From Charina bottae (Eukaryota > Chordata > Lepidosauria > Squamata > Charinaidae): a stretch of 64,000 nt of DNA. Under the pieces are notes generated by a model that was given only the letters and a program-made list of their open reading frames with translations, was not told the DNA's origin and ran no database searches. Both the position numbers and the translations under genes were made by a program. Positions within the stretch are counted from its first letter, which is position 1. The number at the start of each line of letters is the position of its first letter. Below are positions 1 to 12,271 of the stretch, piece by piece. Where the stretch lies: NCBI GenBank assembly GCA_023362775.1, contig JALMGJ010000025.1:7160001-7224000 (forward strand), written 5' to 3'.

Positions 1-2292
1 TCAAAAATGATGGATGCTGAGTGAATGTGAATTAAATACAAAAGTGAATGGCCAGTATGAAAGAAGTACATTGAGGTGCTATAGTCATAGAGAGAGAATG
101 AATGAGGACTGAATCACAAAATAAATATATGAAGAGTGAATGGATCATTAGGAAAGGGAAGACCAAGAACATCATGATTAAATAGAATTGATGACATTTT
201 GAAAAAAAAGTTTAAAAAACAAAAGGCAATGTATGAAGCTACTGTATATATTGACATAGTGGAAGCAAGGATGGTTTGCAAGAAAGGAGAGGTGTGGAGA
301 GGTGCAAACTATTTATTTACATTTCCTTTCATTTTTCTTATCTCATGCCTTTAATTTCCTTCATTTATTCTTTCTTGCTCCTTTTCTCTGTTGTGGATAA
401 CATTGCTTACCTCAAAAGGGAATAATAGGATGGGTATGCATATATGTACGTTAAACTTTGCTGTGGAGTCCTTGGTGCTCCCTGAGCCTTGTTGTTTTCC
501 TGCAGACGTTTTATTGCTTTGAATGAAACTTTGCCTTATACGTTGTGAAATTGACTTAGCTCATAGATGTGTATTATATATCGTGATTGCCTCAAATTCA
601 GGTGAGATTTTTCATATGGGAATAGGCTATCATGGTAAGAACAATGTTAAGTAGATCCATTCACATTCTCTCAGTATCTTTCTATTTGAATCCATTTATA
701 CATACAGCTACTAGTCATCCAATGATTAACATTCAGCTGCCCATTGTTAAGTTATAAAAAATCAGGTGATGTGCATTACTTATACATTTTCAGCTGGATG
801 TGTGAATCCAGTTAAAAATGAAAAAAACTTGCTTTAGTAGTAGGATCACTTGTAGCTTAATGAATATATTATTTTTTTTCAAATGTATTATAATAATTGA
901 TTGATTTACAAAACAAGATAGGTGAAGCTTGAAACAATGTTTTACAACAGCACAATAATTCTTTGAGCAATGTATTGTATGGAAGGTTCCATGTCAAAAT
1001 TGCAGAATAATGTTTGGAGTTTGGCTGCTTCACTTGCCATGCCAATTTTGATACTACTAACTTTAACAATCTCAAGAAATTAACTCAAACTTTTTTAGGC
1101 ATAAAAGATTTTACAGGATAAGCCCTATTATATGTTAAATGTCTTATCTGCAACTACGCATTTTAAAGCAACTATATTTTCTGCGTGTTTTAATATCATC
1201 TAAAACATTCAGAACCATACCATGTCATGCTGTACTGGATTCAGATCCTGATCATGACCAGAGTGACAGGATCTATGTGTGTTCATTTGTATATTAAATC
1301 TAAAAGCAAGTAAATTCTAAAGTTAGTGTTTAATTCTTAAATTATTACAACTAAAGGGTCTCAGAAACTATTTTCTATTAGAGTTAGGATTCTGCTGAGC
1401 CAATCGTATTCATTTACTACCTTATGTGAATAGCTGAAGTGTCTCATGAGAAATGGAGGAAGTTCTAAGACCTTTTCTGTGGTTACTGTTGCTAGGGTAA
1501 CCACAGCCTTGATATCCATGTATCCAGCATGTCAGTCTCATTTTGCATCTAGCTATCCAAGAACCAAGGCTAGAGAATGGCAATTGGGGAGAGAGAAAGA
1601 GAGAGATGCACAAGAGAAAAAGTACTGTTTCCAATCAAAGTACATTTGCATAGCTGTTGCTCTTAATTCTTGTTCTGTGTATGCTGGAAATGCCTTGAAC
1701 ATCTGCCATAACATTTCTCCTAACAGACAGCTGTTTGTTATGTTCATCCCATAGATAAAGTGCTTGAAAGCAAAAGAAGGTGATGCTGTTTTGATTTGTC
1801 TCTGAAGCGATTCAAAAGATTTGCATGTATAACCAACATTGTTCTATGTATTTCTAAACCTATCTTTGATAAAACAGTTGTTTGCAATTTGAAAGTTTGC
1901 CTGTACCTGGCAATGCAATTCAGTCAAATATCAGCTTCCTGAGTTTGCAGATCTGAATAGTTATCCACATCTGCATTGTGTATTTATAAGTGTAAAACAA
2001 TTTAAATGCATTGTTAAATATAATTACTACCTCAGAGAATCGAACCAAATGTAAGTCAGAATCATAAAGTGTATTCAAAAAGAAAATTTTAGGGTTATCA
2101 GAACTAAACTGAAATCCAAAATCCAAACCTGAAAGCCCTGTACATCTACTCAAGAGTAAGTCTTATTACTTTCAATGGAACCTATTCCTATATAACAAGA
2201 ATTATGGCTTCAGTTGCTTTGAATACCAATTAGAATTAAATGATCAAAATAAATATCTGTACCAATTTGAATGAAGTAACTCTACAATCAGA
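1..2292. other. No gene or repeat recognised
   Basis: This is AT-rich sequence with no coding frame I can relate to a known protein and no clear mobile element. A short hairpin at about 1479-1505 (TGTGGTTAC pairing with GTAACCACA) is the only structure seen. Confidence 0.5.
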
Positions 2293-2307
2293 AGTTTAGA
2301 TGTTTTA

Positions 2308-2604
2308 TTGAACATACAAAAAAACCCAGAACTGTTTCTCTTGGGTTTGATGGAGAAGGAGTTAGAGAAACAATATGGAATTTTGCTTTTATATATGATT
2401 ACAGCTGCAAGACTTTTATATGCAGAACGATGGAAAGATCCACAAATACCTACGGTTGAAGATTGGATTATTAAATTAATGGATTTGGCTCAAATGGCTA
2501 AATTAACAGTGTTAATAAGAGAACATCCTGTTTCTGGATTTATATCTACTTTTAGAATACTTGCTTGTGTTGGGGAAAAAAAAGGTTTTGATTTTGGGTT
2601 TTAG
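2308..2604 (+). pseudogene. L1 ORF2 C-terminal fragment
   Basis: This 98-codon open frame matches the extreme C-terminus of squamate L1 ORF2. The segments PELFLLG, ITAARLLYAERWKDPQIPT, EDWIIKLMDLA and AKLTVLIRE correspond to PELFLLG, ITVARLVYAQNWKNQILPT, QDWMLKLMDMA and DKLTCLLKE in the other L1 of this window. The endonuclease and reverse transcriptase domains are absent because of 5' truncation, so it cannot function alone. The ATG is internal and lies almost at the truncation point, so it is not a true start. Confidence 0.85.
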
Positions 2605-2660
2605 TGATTAAATGGTTTGTTTTAATAGAAATAATATTACAATGGTTTAACTAATAGTAA

Positions 2661-2770
<110 letters not shown>

Positions 2771-2941
2771 TGGAGAAAGTCGGAAGTCACTTTCCATTTT
2801 TGTTTTCTATCTATCTGCACTTTTATAGTTTTTTCTTTTTTTTAGTTCTATTTTCTATCTTTACTATACTTTCTATTTTGCAATTTAACTATACTTTGAA
2901 AAATAATAAAGTTCTTTAAAAAAAAAAGTTTAGATGTTTTA

Positions 2942-3605
2942 TGATGGACAAAGAAAAACAACAACTGCTATTTCCTCCAAGCTGTACTTCTATGGGGAGG
3001 AATGTAAATTAAGTGCACACAATTTGCATTCCAGTCACAATCTCCAGCACATGCGGTTAATAAGATCTCTGGAAATCTGGCTGTAAAAAGCCTTGGAGAG
3101 CTACTTAGTATTTGAATACTAGATAGGCCAATGAACTACAGCCGTGTTCTCCAACATAGTTTCTCCACCAATGGTCATTGACTGATTTATTATAGTTATT
3201 TAAAGGCTGCCTTTAAGGACAACCATCTTCCAAAGTGGCTTACAAATGCTATCAACATTATTGTAAATAAAATGCAATAATTATTATTTAAAAGCAAACT
3301 AACGTCTAGGATCCTTCCCACAGGGCAGTGGGAAAGTAATAAGACTATTGGAAGTATAACACAGAGGTGGGTAGAAGGAAAGCCAAGAGGATATTTGCAA
3401 TGGAAAAAAAACAGTTTCTGAATCCCTTTTTACCTCCAAGTTGCTGAAAAAGAAAAATTAGAAGAACCAATATTTTTATGGAAGACTTGTGAGCTCATTT
3501 TTAGAGACCAAATGTTGTCTAGTGGTTAGAGACCCAACTTTAAGTCACCCTCAGCTATGGAAGCTCTCAGGGTTATTCTGGGCCAGGCATTCTCTCAGTC
3601 TAAGG
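2942..3605. other. No gene; possible old LINE tail
   Basis: No coding frame is recognised. Around 3190-3270 the text resembles the reverse complement of an old CR1/L2-type 3' end (phrase ccaaagtggcttacaa), but it is too decayed for a firm call. Confidence 0.3.
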
Positions 3606-3711
3606 CAGTGTTTCTCAAACTTGGCAACTTTCAGATGTGTGGTCTTCAACTCCCAGAATTCCCCATCCAGAAATCCATACATCTTAAAGTTGCCAAGTTT
3701 AAAAAACACTG
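3606..3711. mobile_element. Palindromic hAT MITE, copy 1
   Basis: The element starts CAGTGTTTCTCAAACTTGG and ends with its near complement, CCAAGTTTAAAAAACACTG. The 8-bp flanks GTCTAAGG (3598-3605) and GTCTAAAG (3712-3719) differ at one base, as expected for an aged hAT duplication. The interior (CTTCAACTCCCAGAATTCC) is shared with the better-preserved copy at 28572-28705. It has no coding capacity and needs a hAT transposase in trans. Confidence 0.85.
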
Positions 3712-3837
3712 GTCTAAAGCTACCCCACAGGAAGCAGCAGGCAAGAAGCTTAAGGGCAAAGCAGAGCCTACAATGTATCAGTACATAGATGGACATTATC
3801 CTAGTACCGGCATTACTTTTTTTACTTTGAATTTGTT

Positions 3838-3838
<1 letters not shown>

Positions 3839-3899
<61 letters not shown>
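3839..3899. repeat. TCTA tetranucleotide microsatellite
   Basis: About fifteen uninterrupted TCTA/ATCT units abut an L2-type tail and probably grew from the tail repeats of that element. Confidence 0.95.
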
Positions 3900-3900
<1 letters not shown>

Positions 3901-3935
3901 ATTTATACCCCGCCTATCCCCTCCCATAAGAATTG
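3899..3935 (-). mobile_element. L2-type LINE 3' tail fragment
   Basis: On the minus strand this reads ATGGGAGGGGATAGGCGGGG followed by TATAAATAA. It matches the GATGGGCGGGATATAAAT ending of the L2 element at 33-35 kb. Only the last ~35 bp remain. Confidence 0.65.
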
Positions 3936-6705
3936 TTTTATCAATTCTTATTTAGAAATATTTTCCCAATTCTGTTATCATTTTGGGCCCAGTTTAAACA
4001 TGACAAAAACACACATCTACTGCCAAGTGCCTTTTTGCTTTCACAAGTACAAGCCACAAGAAATGTTCACATTGCAAAACCAACTTTAAAAGGAATCTGG
4101 TATGCTGTGAAGCCAAGTTCTATCATCCAAGGTCCTCGTTATGTCCTAGGAATGCTCTTGGAATCCACAGGACATAGGCTCTGTAAATGTTCTTAGGAAA
4201 TAAAAATGCCAATACCCTGCAACTTTGTGCTTTGTTCGTAAATATGCCACCAGCCCCGGCAAAACAAATCGAAGCTAAGCAGAAGGTCAAGAATCAATCC
4301 ATTCAAAAGGTAGTGTGTGTTACAAGAAGCAGCCTCACCAGATTTCCATCTTGCAAACTGGTGTTGTGACTGGTTGCATCCATTAGAAATAATCTCATTT
4401 TTTTTAAAAAAAAAACTCCTATCAAATTAATTGTGCCACCCCAGGAAGATACATCTGGCACCTATATTATTGTCTTTTCAGCCTCAGGCAGAGATATTCA
4501 TTTTCTCTCAGGCATTTTAGAGTTTGATAGTTAAGTTTTTATTTTAAATGTCCCTATTACTCTGGATGGTGGCTTTTATACATGTTTTATTTTCATTTGT
4601 TTCCTGCGCTACTTACTGATGCGTTTTATGACACCTTCCCCTCTTTTCTTGTTCTTTTACAGATTTAACAGCTTTGAAATCTCCCCAGAGATCTCCTGGT
4701 TCTGGGTTGATTAAAATATGAAAAACAAATAAATAAAAAACATGTTTATTTCAAACATTCCAAAGGCTTGTTCCTGAATGATGCAAATGCATCAAGCTGT
4801 TTTATTTATTTCTATTTTTATTTATTCTACTAGCTGTGTATGATGCTTCAGTCATACATGACTCTGAATTTTGTTGACTACTTTTTATGCCTCATCTTAA
4901 CCAAAGATATAGATGTGCGTCTTCCTGCAGTTTCATGTGATCTGAAACACAGAAGCAGATGCTCTCCTTTTACTTTCCATTAATGTCCCCTTCCCTCCAG
5001 GAAACGGGACAAATTTCACTATGAGAACTCTGAATAAGAGCAAATATTGCCAGATAGATAATATTAGCTTCAGATACAGTTAGGTAATGTTTGGGCATGT
5101 TATTTATTAACATGCAGTGTCCAGAAATGTCCACTTTTAGCAAAGATCTTTATTTGAGGGTGGCAAGATATTTGCTGTATTGATGTATTGTCCAAAGTAC
5201 AGAAAATAATAACAATAATGATAATATGCTTATAAAATAGCATTTGTCAGAATAATTCTACTTTATAAAATCTCTTCTATAGCCCGGGCTGTTGATTCCC
5301 TCTCTCCTCCTTTGACAAGAAGTCCTCCTGTCCCAAAGGCTGTTTGCAACTTTATTTTCTCTCTTCAGTATGTATTTATGAGGAACCTTTATCTTACTTT
5401 ATGCAGAGGTCATACGCAGAGTGAATGATTTCAGCATATTATGTGTTTTAGCATAACCTTCAACTTATAACAGGTGCAAATGCTTAGCCTCAAGTTCCTT
5501 CAAGAGTTTGAGCTACCAAAAAAAAAAGATTCTAGTGAATTCAGATTGCTGAATATGGAGTGGGGAAAGGGGTTGAGGTGTCAGAGAAATGCTAATATGC
5601 GGCCAAATGGTCAAAAAGTGAATTACATTAAAGCTGCAACAGAGACTGCCTTCACTGTTATAGTCACACAAACAAAGAGGAAAGGACTGGACTCAATATG
5701 ATGCATTTAGAAAATGTATACAGTACGGAAGAGAGGATGAGGTTGTGGGTTATACTGTTGTCCTGAGACTGACAGCTAAGAAACTGGATGAATGTGAATA
5801 TATGTGTCCTCCAGTCCAGTCACTAGAAGGTGAACCTCAGCTGAACCTACCATCATTCTCTCCCATCTACTGAATCCAAATCACAGTTGATTTCTTTTGT
5901 ACATCCTAGAATCATTTATTAATGTCAACTTTCCACTTGAAAGGCCAATGGAAATCTGCTGATGAGGCAAACTTCAGACTGTAAAGAAACTCAACATGTT
6001 TTAGTCAGCAATAACACCACAAAGACAAAGGTGGAACAGAGAAAGAAAGTTTCCCATTCGTTAAATGGAAGAGAGTCTCCATTTTGCTTGTAAGAAAGGT
6101 GTGCCTCCACTTCAGATATCTCAAAGATTTTCAGCACTTACTGTTTAATTATTTGAACTTTTTCTATAGTGGTCTTCAAGGAGGCTAACAGGTTATATAA
6201 AATGTCATCTGAGAAACATTCTAAAACTTATGAAAATGATTAAATCAAAACAAATAGTAGCAACAGGTAATAGATACAGAGAGTAGAAGAGAAGCTCTGA
6301 GCCTTTCTCTCTCTAAAATAAGCAAATAAGCAAGTAGAGGTGGTGCTGAACTGAAGTACAAGCTGGTAGTAAAACAAAAGAGATCTTTTAAGATCTTTAG
6401 AACTGTTGGTAATTATCTATTTACCAACATGGCCATTGTGTTCTGAACTAACTGAAGTTTCTGAATGCTTTTCAAAGCCAACATAATACATTCAGAACAT
6501 TAAAAGATGCTTTTGGTCATGGACATCATTTGTGGAAAAAGTGGTTCCAGCAGCATCTTCAGAACTAAGTGACTGCCCATCAGCAAGATATCATGGTTCA
6601 AATTAGTATGTGCTTTAAGACCACCTAGAACTGTGTTACTGCCACTTTGTCCACTGAGCGCTTGACCTACAACAGAAGAGACCAACATTTAATGATTTAA
6701 TTTAC
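3936..6705. other. No gene recognised
   Basis: This is 2.8 kb of AT-rich sequence with scattered poly-A runs. No open frame resembles a known protein and no transposon terminus or TSD was found. Confidence 0.5.
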
Positions 6706-6722
6706 TATTACCTCGTAGAGTT

Positions 6723-9663
6723 TGCCGGAAACTCCAGCAGTGTCTTAGATTACATATGTGTTTCTCGAGATAAGTTTGAATTGTTTTCAGACATTCAAGC
6801 CCTTGTGAGGGAAGATAGCGATCATCAACCTATTACAGTCTCTTTCCAAAGCAGATCAGATACAAGGATATTCAAGCCCCATGACAAGATGATACTAGCT
6901 AACCTTGAAGTGAGGCAGGAGAGAAGACTTAAATGGGCTAAGGTTGATACCAAGGCATTATCGATTTTTTTGAATTCTGAACAGGCCCTGATTTGGAGAA
7001 ATTCAATTTCTTCTTCTACTTTAGGTTCAGACAAAACCCTCACTCAATATGCTGACTTGTATCATTCACTAAGAAACTTTTTAACTAACAATCTTCTGAT
7101 TAGAAACCGTCAGCAAATTTGCACCAATTGGTTCGATTCTGACTGTTTACATAGTAGAAAACTTTTGAGGGCAGCTATGTGTCAGGCCTTGGTACATCCT
7201 ACCACAAAAAATCATGCTAAAATGCTAAAAGTTAGGCGTGACTATAAGAAATTGATAGCCATTAAGAAAGTCTCTTTTAGAGCTAAATTATGGTTGATTT
7301 GGACATTTGGGCAAAAGGGACAAATTCAGTCTTCTTTTGGAATACTGTATCAGGTTTGCTGAAGGAACGTAAATTCCATTTCAATATTCCTATCCCAGCT
7401 TCAGCTTGGGAGGAATATTATGCCAAATTATTTTCTAATCCTAATCAGGGCCTTTTGCATAAACAAAGTACAGAACCTTCCCCCCTGGCCTCCAGTATCT
7501 GTATCAGAAATCAAGACTATTATTCGATCTTTAAAATCTAATAAGGCGCCTGGAGAAGATTTTTTATCTCCGGAACTTTTTAAGACTCATATTGATTGGT
7601 GGGCCCCACTATTAGCAGGACTGTTTACTTATATAAATAATACAGGTTGTATCCCAGTTGGATAGGAAGTTGCCATTATTGTTCCCCTATATAAAAAAGG
7701 AGATAAAGAGGATCCAAAAAATTATAGACCAATAAGCCTTATTGGCTGTTGTGGCTAAAATGTATGCTAAACATCTGTTGAGCAAAATAGAAGATTGGGT
7801 TATGGAAAATATCTTTTAGTGGAGGAACAAGCTGGTTTTAGACCAGAGCGCTCCACAATAGACAATTGTTTTACTTTATATCATCTTTTTTCAAAACAAT
7901 TAACTAATGGCAAGAAACTGTATACCGCATTTATAGATCTTAGTGTGGCTTTTGATTCAATAAATAGAAATATTCTGTGGATGAAATTGGCCAGTTTAAA
8001 TATGGAACCCAGACTCTTATTTTTGGTTAAAGCCCTTTATTCAAACACTTATTTGAAAGTTCGTACAGGTATAAATAGCTCTCTAACTAAGAGTATACCC
8101 ACCTTCAATGGCGTTATACAGGGTTGTATATTAGCTCCAATGCTTTTTAACCTGTATGTAAATGATTTACCAGGATTCCTGTTTGATGTAGACACTCATA
8201 TGCCAAATATCCTTGATAAATTTATTAACATTTTACTATATGCTGACGACATGGTTCTAATGGCACATTCCCAAATAGGCCTGAGAAGACTGCTGAGAAA
8301 ACTGAACACTTACTGTGCTCTCAATTGTTTAAACATGAATAAAAGTAAATCCAAAGTGATGGTTTTCAGCAGAAAAAGTGTGAAATATAATTGGCAGTTA
8401 AATGGGGAGTCTATTGAACAACTTAATTTTTTTTAACTATCTAGGAGTGGTTTTTACCAGTTCAGGTTTGTGGTTAAATCACTTTAAAAGAAGCTCAGAA
8501 AGGGCAGCGGCAAGTTCTAAAAGATTATATAAATTATTTAACTACAATTATCCAGGCACTCTGACTCCTATATTGAAAGTGTTTAGGGCCAAAATAGTTC
8601 CAATGCTGACCTATGGTGCAGAATTATGGGGTTTAAATAAAGCTACCCCTCTTGAACAAATTTAAACTCCCTTTTTAAGATCCATATTGGGAACTGATAA
8701 AAATACGTCTGCCCCTGCAGTCAGAGCAGAATTAGGTATCCATTCCTTACATAGTCATTCAATTATTAAAGTTTTTAAATATTGGCTGAAGATCCAACAA
8801 ATGGATTCAGATAGACTTCCCAAAATATGCTTAACGGAACAGATAAATATGGCACAGCCCAATTCCTGGAACAGCCAACTTTATGAAGTTATTTTAAGAC
8901 ATGGGTTTTCTATTCAGTATTTGCTTTCAACGGTCTAACAGGCAAGGGAAATTTTTAAACAGCGAGTCCTGGATATTAGTGCACAAACTGACATGGAATT
9001 ATTAACTAAAAATAGATCTTTAAGATGGTTGGCTAAGAATAAAATTATTAATGGCGCTATGGACTTTGAAGAAACACGAGTACAGGGCGAAAGGGAGAAA
9101 AGAGCTAAAAGGAAGGCACGTCAGGCAAACCCTCATCATGACCATCTCCCACCCGGAAACCTATGCCCTCATTGTGGGAGGTTGTGCGGATCCAGAATTG
9201 GCCTTTATAGCCACTTACGGATCCACTGTTAAAATTTTACCTTTGGAAGACAATCTTCCTCAGCTACGAGTGATCGCCAATGATTATATTTCAACCCGAA
9301 AAGTATCTATCAATGAGCATTCCACAAACTTTAAGAAGGGCCTGTTCTAGAGCTAGATTTGAGTTGCTGGATTCTATGGCCAAATATGGGCGTTTCCACC
9401 ACTTGCCATATCATGAAAGAACCTGCATATGCGGTTCTTCAACCATTGAAAATATTTTTCATATTTTGTTCAATTGCCAATTATATGCATCCATTAGGCA
9501 TAAATATCTATCCAATCCAATTCATAAACTGTCTTATTTCCTCCTGGGCTCAAATGTGCATATTGTACGTAGGACTGCTAAGTTTATAACTAAGGCAACT
9601 GTCATTAGAACTCAATACATTGAACAAATTGGGGTATCCTGTAAGGGAGATTCATATATCTGA
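6723..9663 (+). pseudogene. Vingi-like endonuclease/reverse transcriptase pseudogene
   Basis: Domains in order are: end of the APE endonuclease (SVLDYICVSRD, then DSDHQPI, the SDH motif, ~6750-6835); an RT N-terminal region with NKAPGEDFLSPELFK (~7540-7590); KNYRPISLI; EEQAGFRPERSTIDN; block A, FIDLSVAFDSINR (~7930-7970); GVIQGCILAPMLFNLYVNDL (~8110-8170); and YADDMVLM (8239-8262) with both catalytic Asp residues intact. The frame breaks near 7290-7420, 7663, 7757, 8434, 8663 and 8936, and stops interrupt the thumb and C-terminal parts. The C-terminal CICG...H...C motif (~9425-9475) is kept. The endonuclease N-terminus is missing, so the copy is dead, although the YADD box looks sound. Confidence 0.85.
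9050..9282 (+). other. Extra C2H2 zinc-finger segment within the LINE
   Basis: Between the RT thumb region and the C-terminal Cys motif, the frame reads FEETR, a basic stretch (EKRAKRKARQ), then CPHCGRLCGSRIGLYSHLRIH, a C2H2 finger. The SRIGLxSHxR signature is typical of the 3' end of a different LINE group. The related LINE at 63-64 kb passes from the thumb to ARYLLNLTFPKLR with no such segment. It looks like an inserted foreign fragment that happens to stay in frame with the upstream part. The exact edges are uncertain and no TSD was confirmed. Confidence 0.55.
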
Positions 9664-9715
9664 TTTCTGACTCTATGTATTATCACTTATGTATTTTTTA
9701 ATTGTATTTTTATCT

Positions 9716-10065
9716 TTGTATTGTTTTTATTTTATTATTTTATTATTTTATTATTTTATTATTTTATTATTTTATTATTTTATTATTTTATTTTATTATT
9801 TTATTATTTTATTTTATTATTTTATTATTTTATTATTTTATTATTTTATTATTTTATTATTTATTTTATTTTATTTTATTTTATTATTTTATTTTATTAT
9901 TTTATTTTATTTTATTTTATTATTTTATTTTATTTTATTATTTTATTTTATTTTATTTTATTTTTTATTTTTATATTATTTTATATTTTATATTTTTTAT
10001 ATTTTATATTTTATATTTTATATTTTATATTTTATTTTATTTTATTATTTTATTATTTTATTGAT
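9716..10065. repeat. TTTTA/TATTT low-complexity tract
   Basis: About 350 bp of TTTTA, TTTTATT and TATATTT variants lie within the LINE, before its terminal GATAAGGCCACAGGACTAAT segment. Open frames through it are artefacts of composition. Confidence 0.95.
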
Positions 10066-10114
10066 AAGGCCACAGGACTAATCAATTAATAAACTACTAC
10101 TACCTCGTAGAGTT

Positions 10115-12003
10115 ATTGTGACAATTATGCAAAAGAATTAAGCAAAACTGCTTCTTTGATTCTCACAGTGATTTCAAAGCCATCTGGAAAATATTGAAGA
10201 GGATGTGCAAGCGAATAATAAATTATAATTTTTTAAATTTCAGATTAAAAGATAGAAGGAAAACTCATTACCTTCACTGTTGGGTGATTGTAGAATTCTC
10301 TGTATAAGGATAATACATAGCGTTCTATGGAAGAGATGCATGGGTTCTGTCTAAATTAACCCCAGGAGGACAAGAGTGGAAATGTAATACACTGTTAATT
10401 TTTTTATGATTCCAAAGGATGCTTGTATGTACCATATTTATATACAACAAATGGTATATATTACATTTATGTACTACATATACGTATATATACACCACAC
10501 GTCTATATCACTCCCTCCCTTAACAGTTTCAGGAAGTTTATACATTACAGTGTATGAAATCAGTGTAACTGACTGCTATTGTGGACAAGTCATTGCTGAT
10601 ATAGAAAAGTTGCAACAAGATGAATTTCATCCTTTTTAATATGGTGAATAAGATCCAAGCGCAGCAATAGCAGCATCTCCCTGTACATCCTACATCACTC
10701 TGATTTTCCAACTGATCTAAGCAACTTCCAAGAGCCTTTGGCAACAACTGAACTTATATCATGTGCTAATGGGGCAAAAGGGATACAAGATGTCCTTACC
10801 TAGCCTCAGTGACATCACCATGGATAGAGTTGATGCTATTTGGTTTATGTGTCTGTTTAGCAAATGTTAAACTATGGAAGTTGTGTTTCCATCACTGCAA
10901 TGGCTTTATGTTTGCAAGCAGAAATCACTTCCTGAATCCTGAAGTGTTGTTTAAAAAACAGATTTCTCAGAGGCATGCAGATGACGTTAAATATTTCTAC
11001 ACTTCACAGTGAATTGCTCATTCACCTGAGTGTTTAACTATGTCAATGTGCTCAACATTATCATATTTAATTGAATAGTTCAACAAGATAATATGCCAGT
11101 GCACACATCATTGTGAGGAATCTTTCAATGCATTATTGGCTCACAATAGATAAAGCAACCCTCAAACAAAACACAGGGGACTTTGTATGTAGAAATTATA
11201 TACATGAGCAAAAATGAAATGCATAACGGGTTTCCTAAAGGCTGATTACATATTAGGTATTTCACATCTCATCTCCCTTTATGAAAAGCAAAAAAAAAGA
11301 TGCCAAGGAAAAGATGCCAAGGAAAGACAAAACATCTGGCATTTCTAACTGTAAGAAAGCCCAGTCCTCCTATTTAGATCGATTCCAACTTAATACTCTC
11401 AGTGCTGCATCCTATTAAAAATGTAGCCTGATGACACTACTTCCCAAGGTGTTCTTCCTCTCCCAGATAGGCTGTCTAATTTGCCTGATTAAACATTTAT
11501 ATTGCCCCCTCGCATTGATCCTTTCACACAGATTTTGACTAGTACTTTGTACAGATTAGTCAAAACTTGACAAGCCTCAGTCTTTTGAATTTTTAGTCTG
11601 AAAAGTCTTGAAGTAATATTGTCTTGTGTTAAGAAAAGCTATCTACAAAAAGATTCTCTTGATCTCTCCATTATATGGGGGAGATATGTCTTATATAAAT
11701 CAAGCTGGTTGTTTGAGGGTTTCTGGAACAATTAGTACTGGGAATCTTACATCTTGATGGCATGGTTCCTTCTCTAGTGTCTTCAAAATCTATATATTTC
11801 TCTCCAAAATCTACATACTTGATGATAGTAGTGGACAGAGTCTATGCACAATGGGACTCTGGCTTTGCAAATATCTATGTAATCTTTTCCTACTTGTGCA
11901 ATTTTGGGCTTTATATTAGGAGAGTCAAGTTGTATCAAACGTTCACTCAGAAGAACTTTAGGCAGAAGGGATTGGGATTTATCCTGTTACTGAAAATTGG
12001 TTT
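10115..12003. other. No gene recognised
   Basis: AT-rich sequence. A short tandem duplication of aagatgccaaggaa occurs around 11300-11329. No coding similarity or transposon ends were seen. Confidence 0.5.
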
Positions 12004-12011
12004 CTGTAGAG

Positions 12012-12263
12012 CATAGCTTTCCAAACTGTGTGTCGCAACACATTAGTGTGTCGCGACAAAACCCGGAAGTGCTGATGGCGTGTCGCCGCCACCCCTACAA
12101 CGGCGGGCGCAGCAGTGGTGGTGCATGCAGCAGCAACGGCAGTGGCGCGCCATCAGCGCTTCCAGGTTTTAGTGCGACATGCGAGGCCGCCGCCGCTGCC
12201 GCCGCCGCCATATACACCACCGCCGTTAGTGTGTTGCCAATGGCGGAACTTTGGAAAGCACTG
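12012..12263. mobile_element. GC-rich hAT MITE (family G), copy 1
   Basis: This 252-bp non-autonomous element has terminal inverted repeats CATAGCTTTCCAAA and TTTGGAAAGCACTG. A perfect 8-bp TSD, CTGTAGAG, lies at 12004-12011 and 12264-12271. The interior is very GC- and CpG-rich against an AT-rich locus, with GTGTGTCGCGACA near the left end, CCCGGAAGTGCTG / CAGCGCTTCCAGG inverted motifs and GCC triplet runs. Termini and TSD length place it in the hAT superfamily. It has no transposase frame. Related copies lie at 26830-27092 and 46390-46603. Confidence 0.9.
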
Positions 12264-12271
12264 CTGTAGAG

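Larger units (their letters stand above)
6723..10100 (+). mobile_element. I-superfamily (Vingi-like) LINE, 5'-truncated
   Basis: This 3.4-kb non-LTR retrotransposon encodes the end of an APE-type endonuclease, a full set of reverse transcriptase blocks and a C-terminal cysteine motif. It is followed by a TTTTA-rich 3' region and a short ACT tail. The direct repeat TACCTCGTAGAGTT at 6709-6722 and 10101-10114 marks the insertion; the match extends to 17 bp with one mismatch. The family is inferred from the RT style and the ARF...ERxCxCG C-terminal motif, shared with the element at 63-64 kb. Vingi is the most likely clade, but I cannot exclude a related I/jockey clade. Confidence 0.8.

Noticed and set aside
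9689..10089. Three long Phe/Tyr/Ile/Leu-rich open frames resembling membrane proteins
   Set aside because: They are translations of the TTTTA repeat tract and have no start context or conserved motif.
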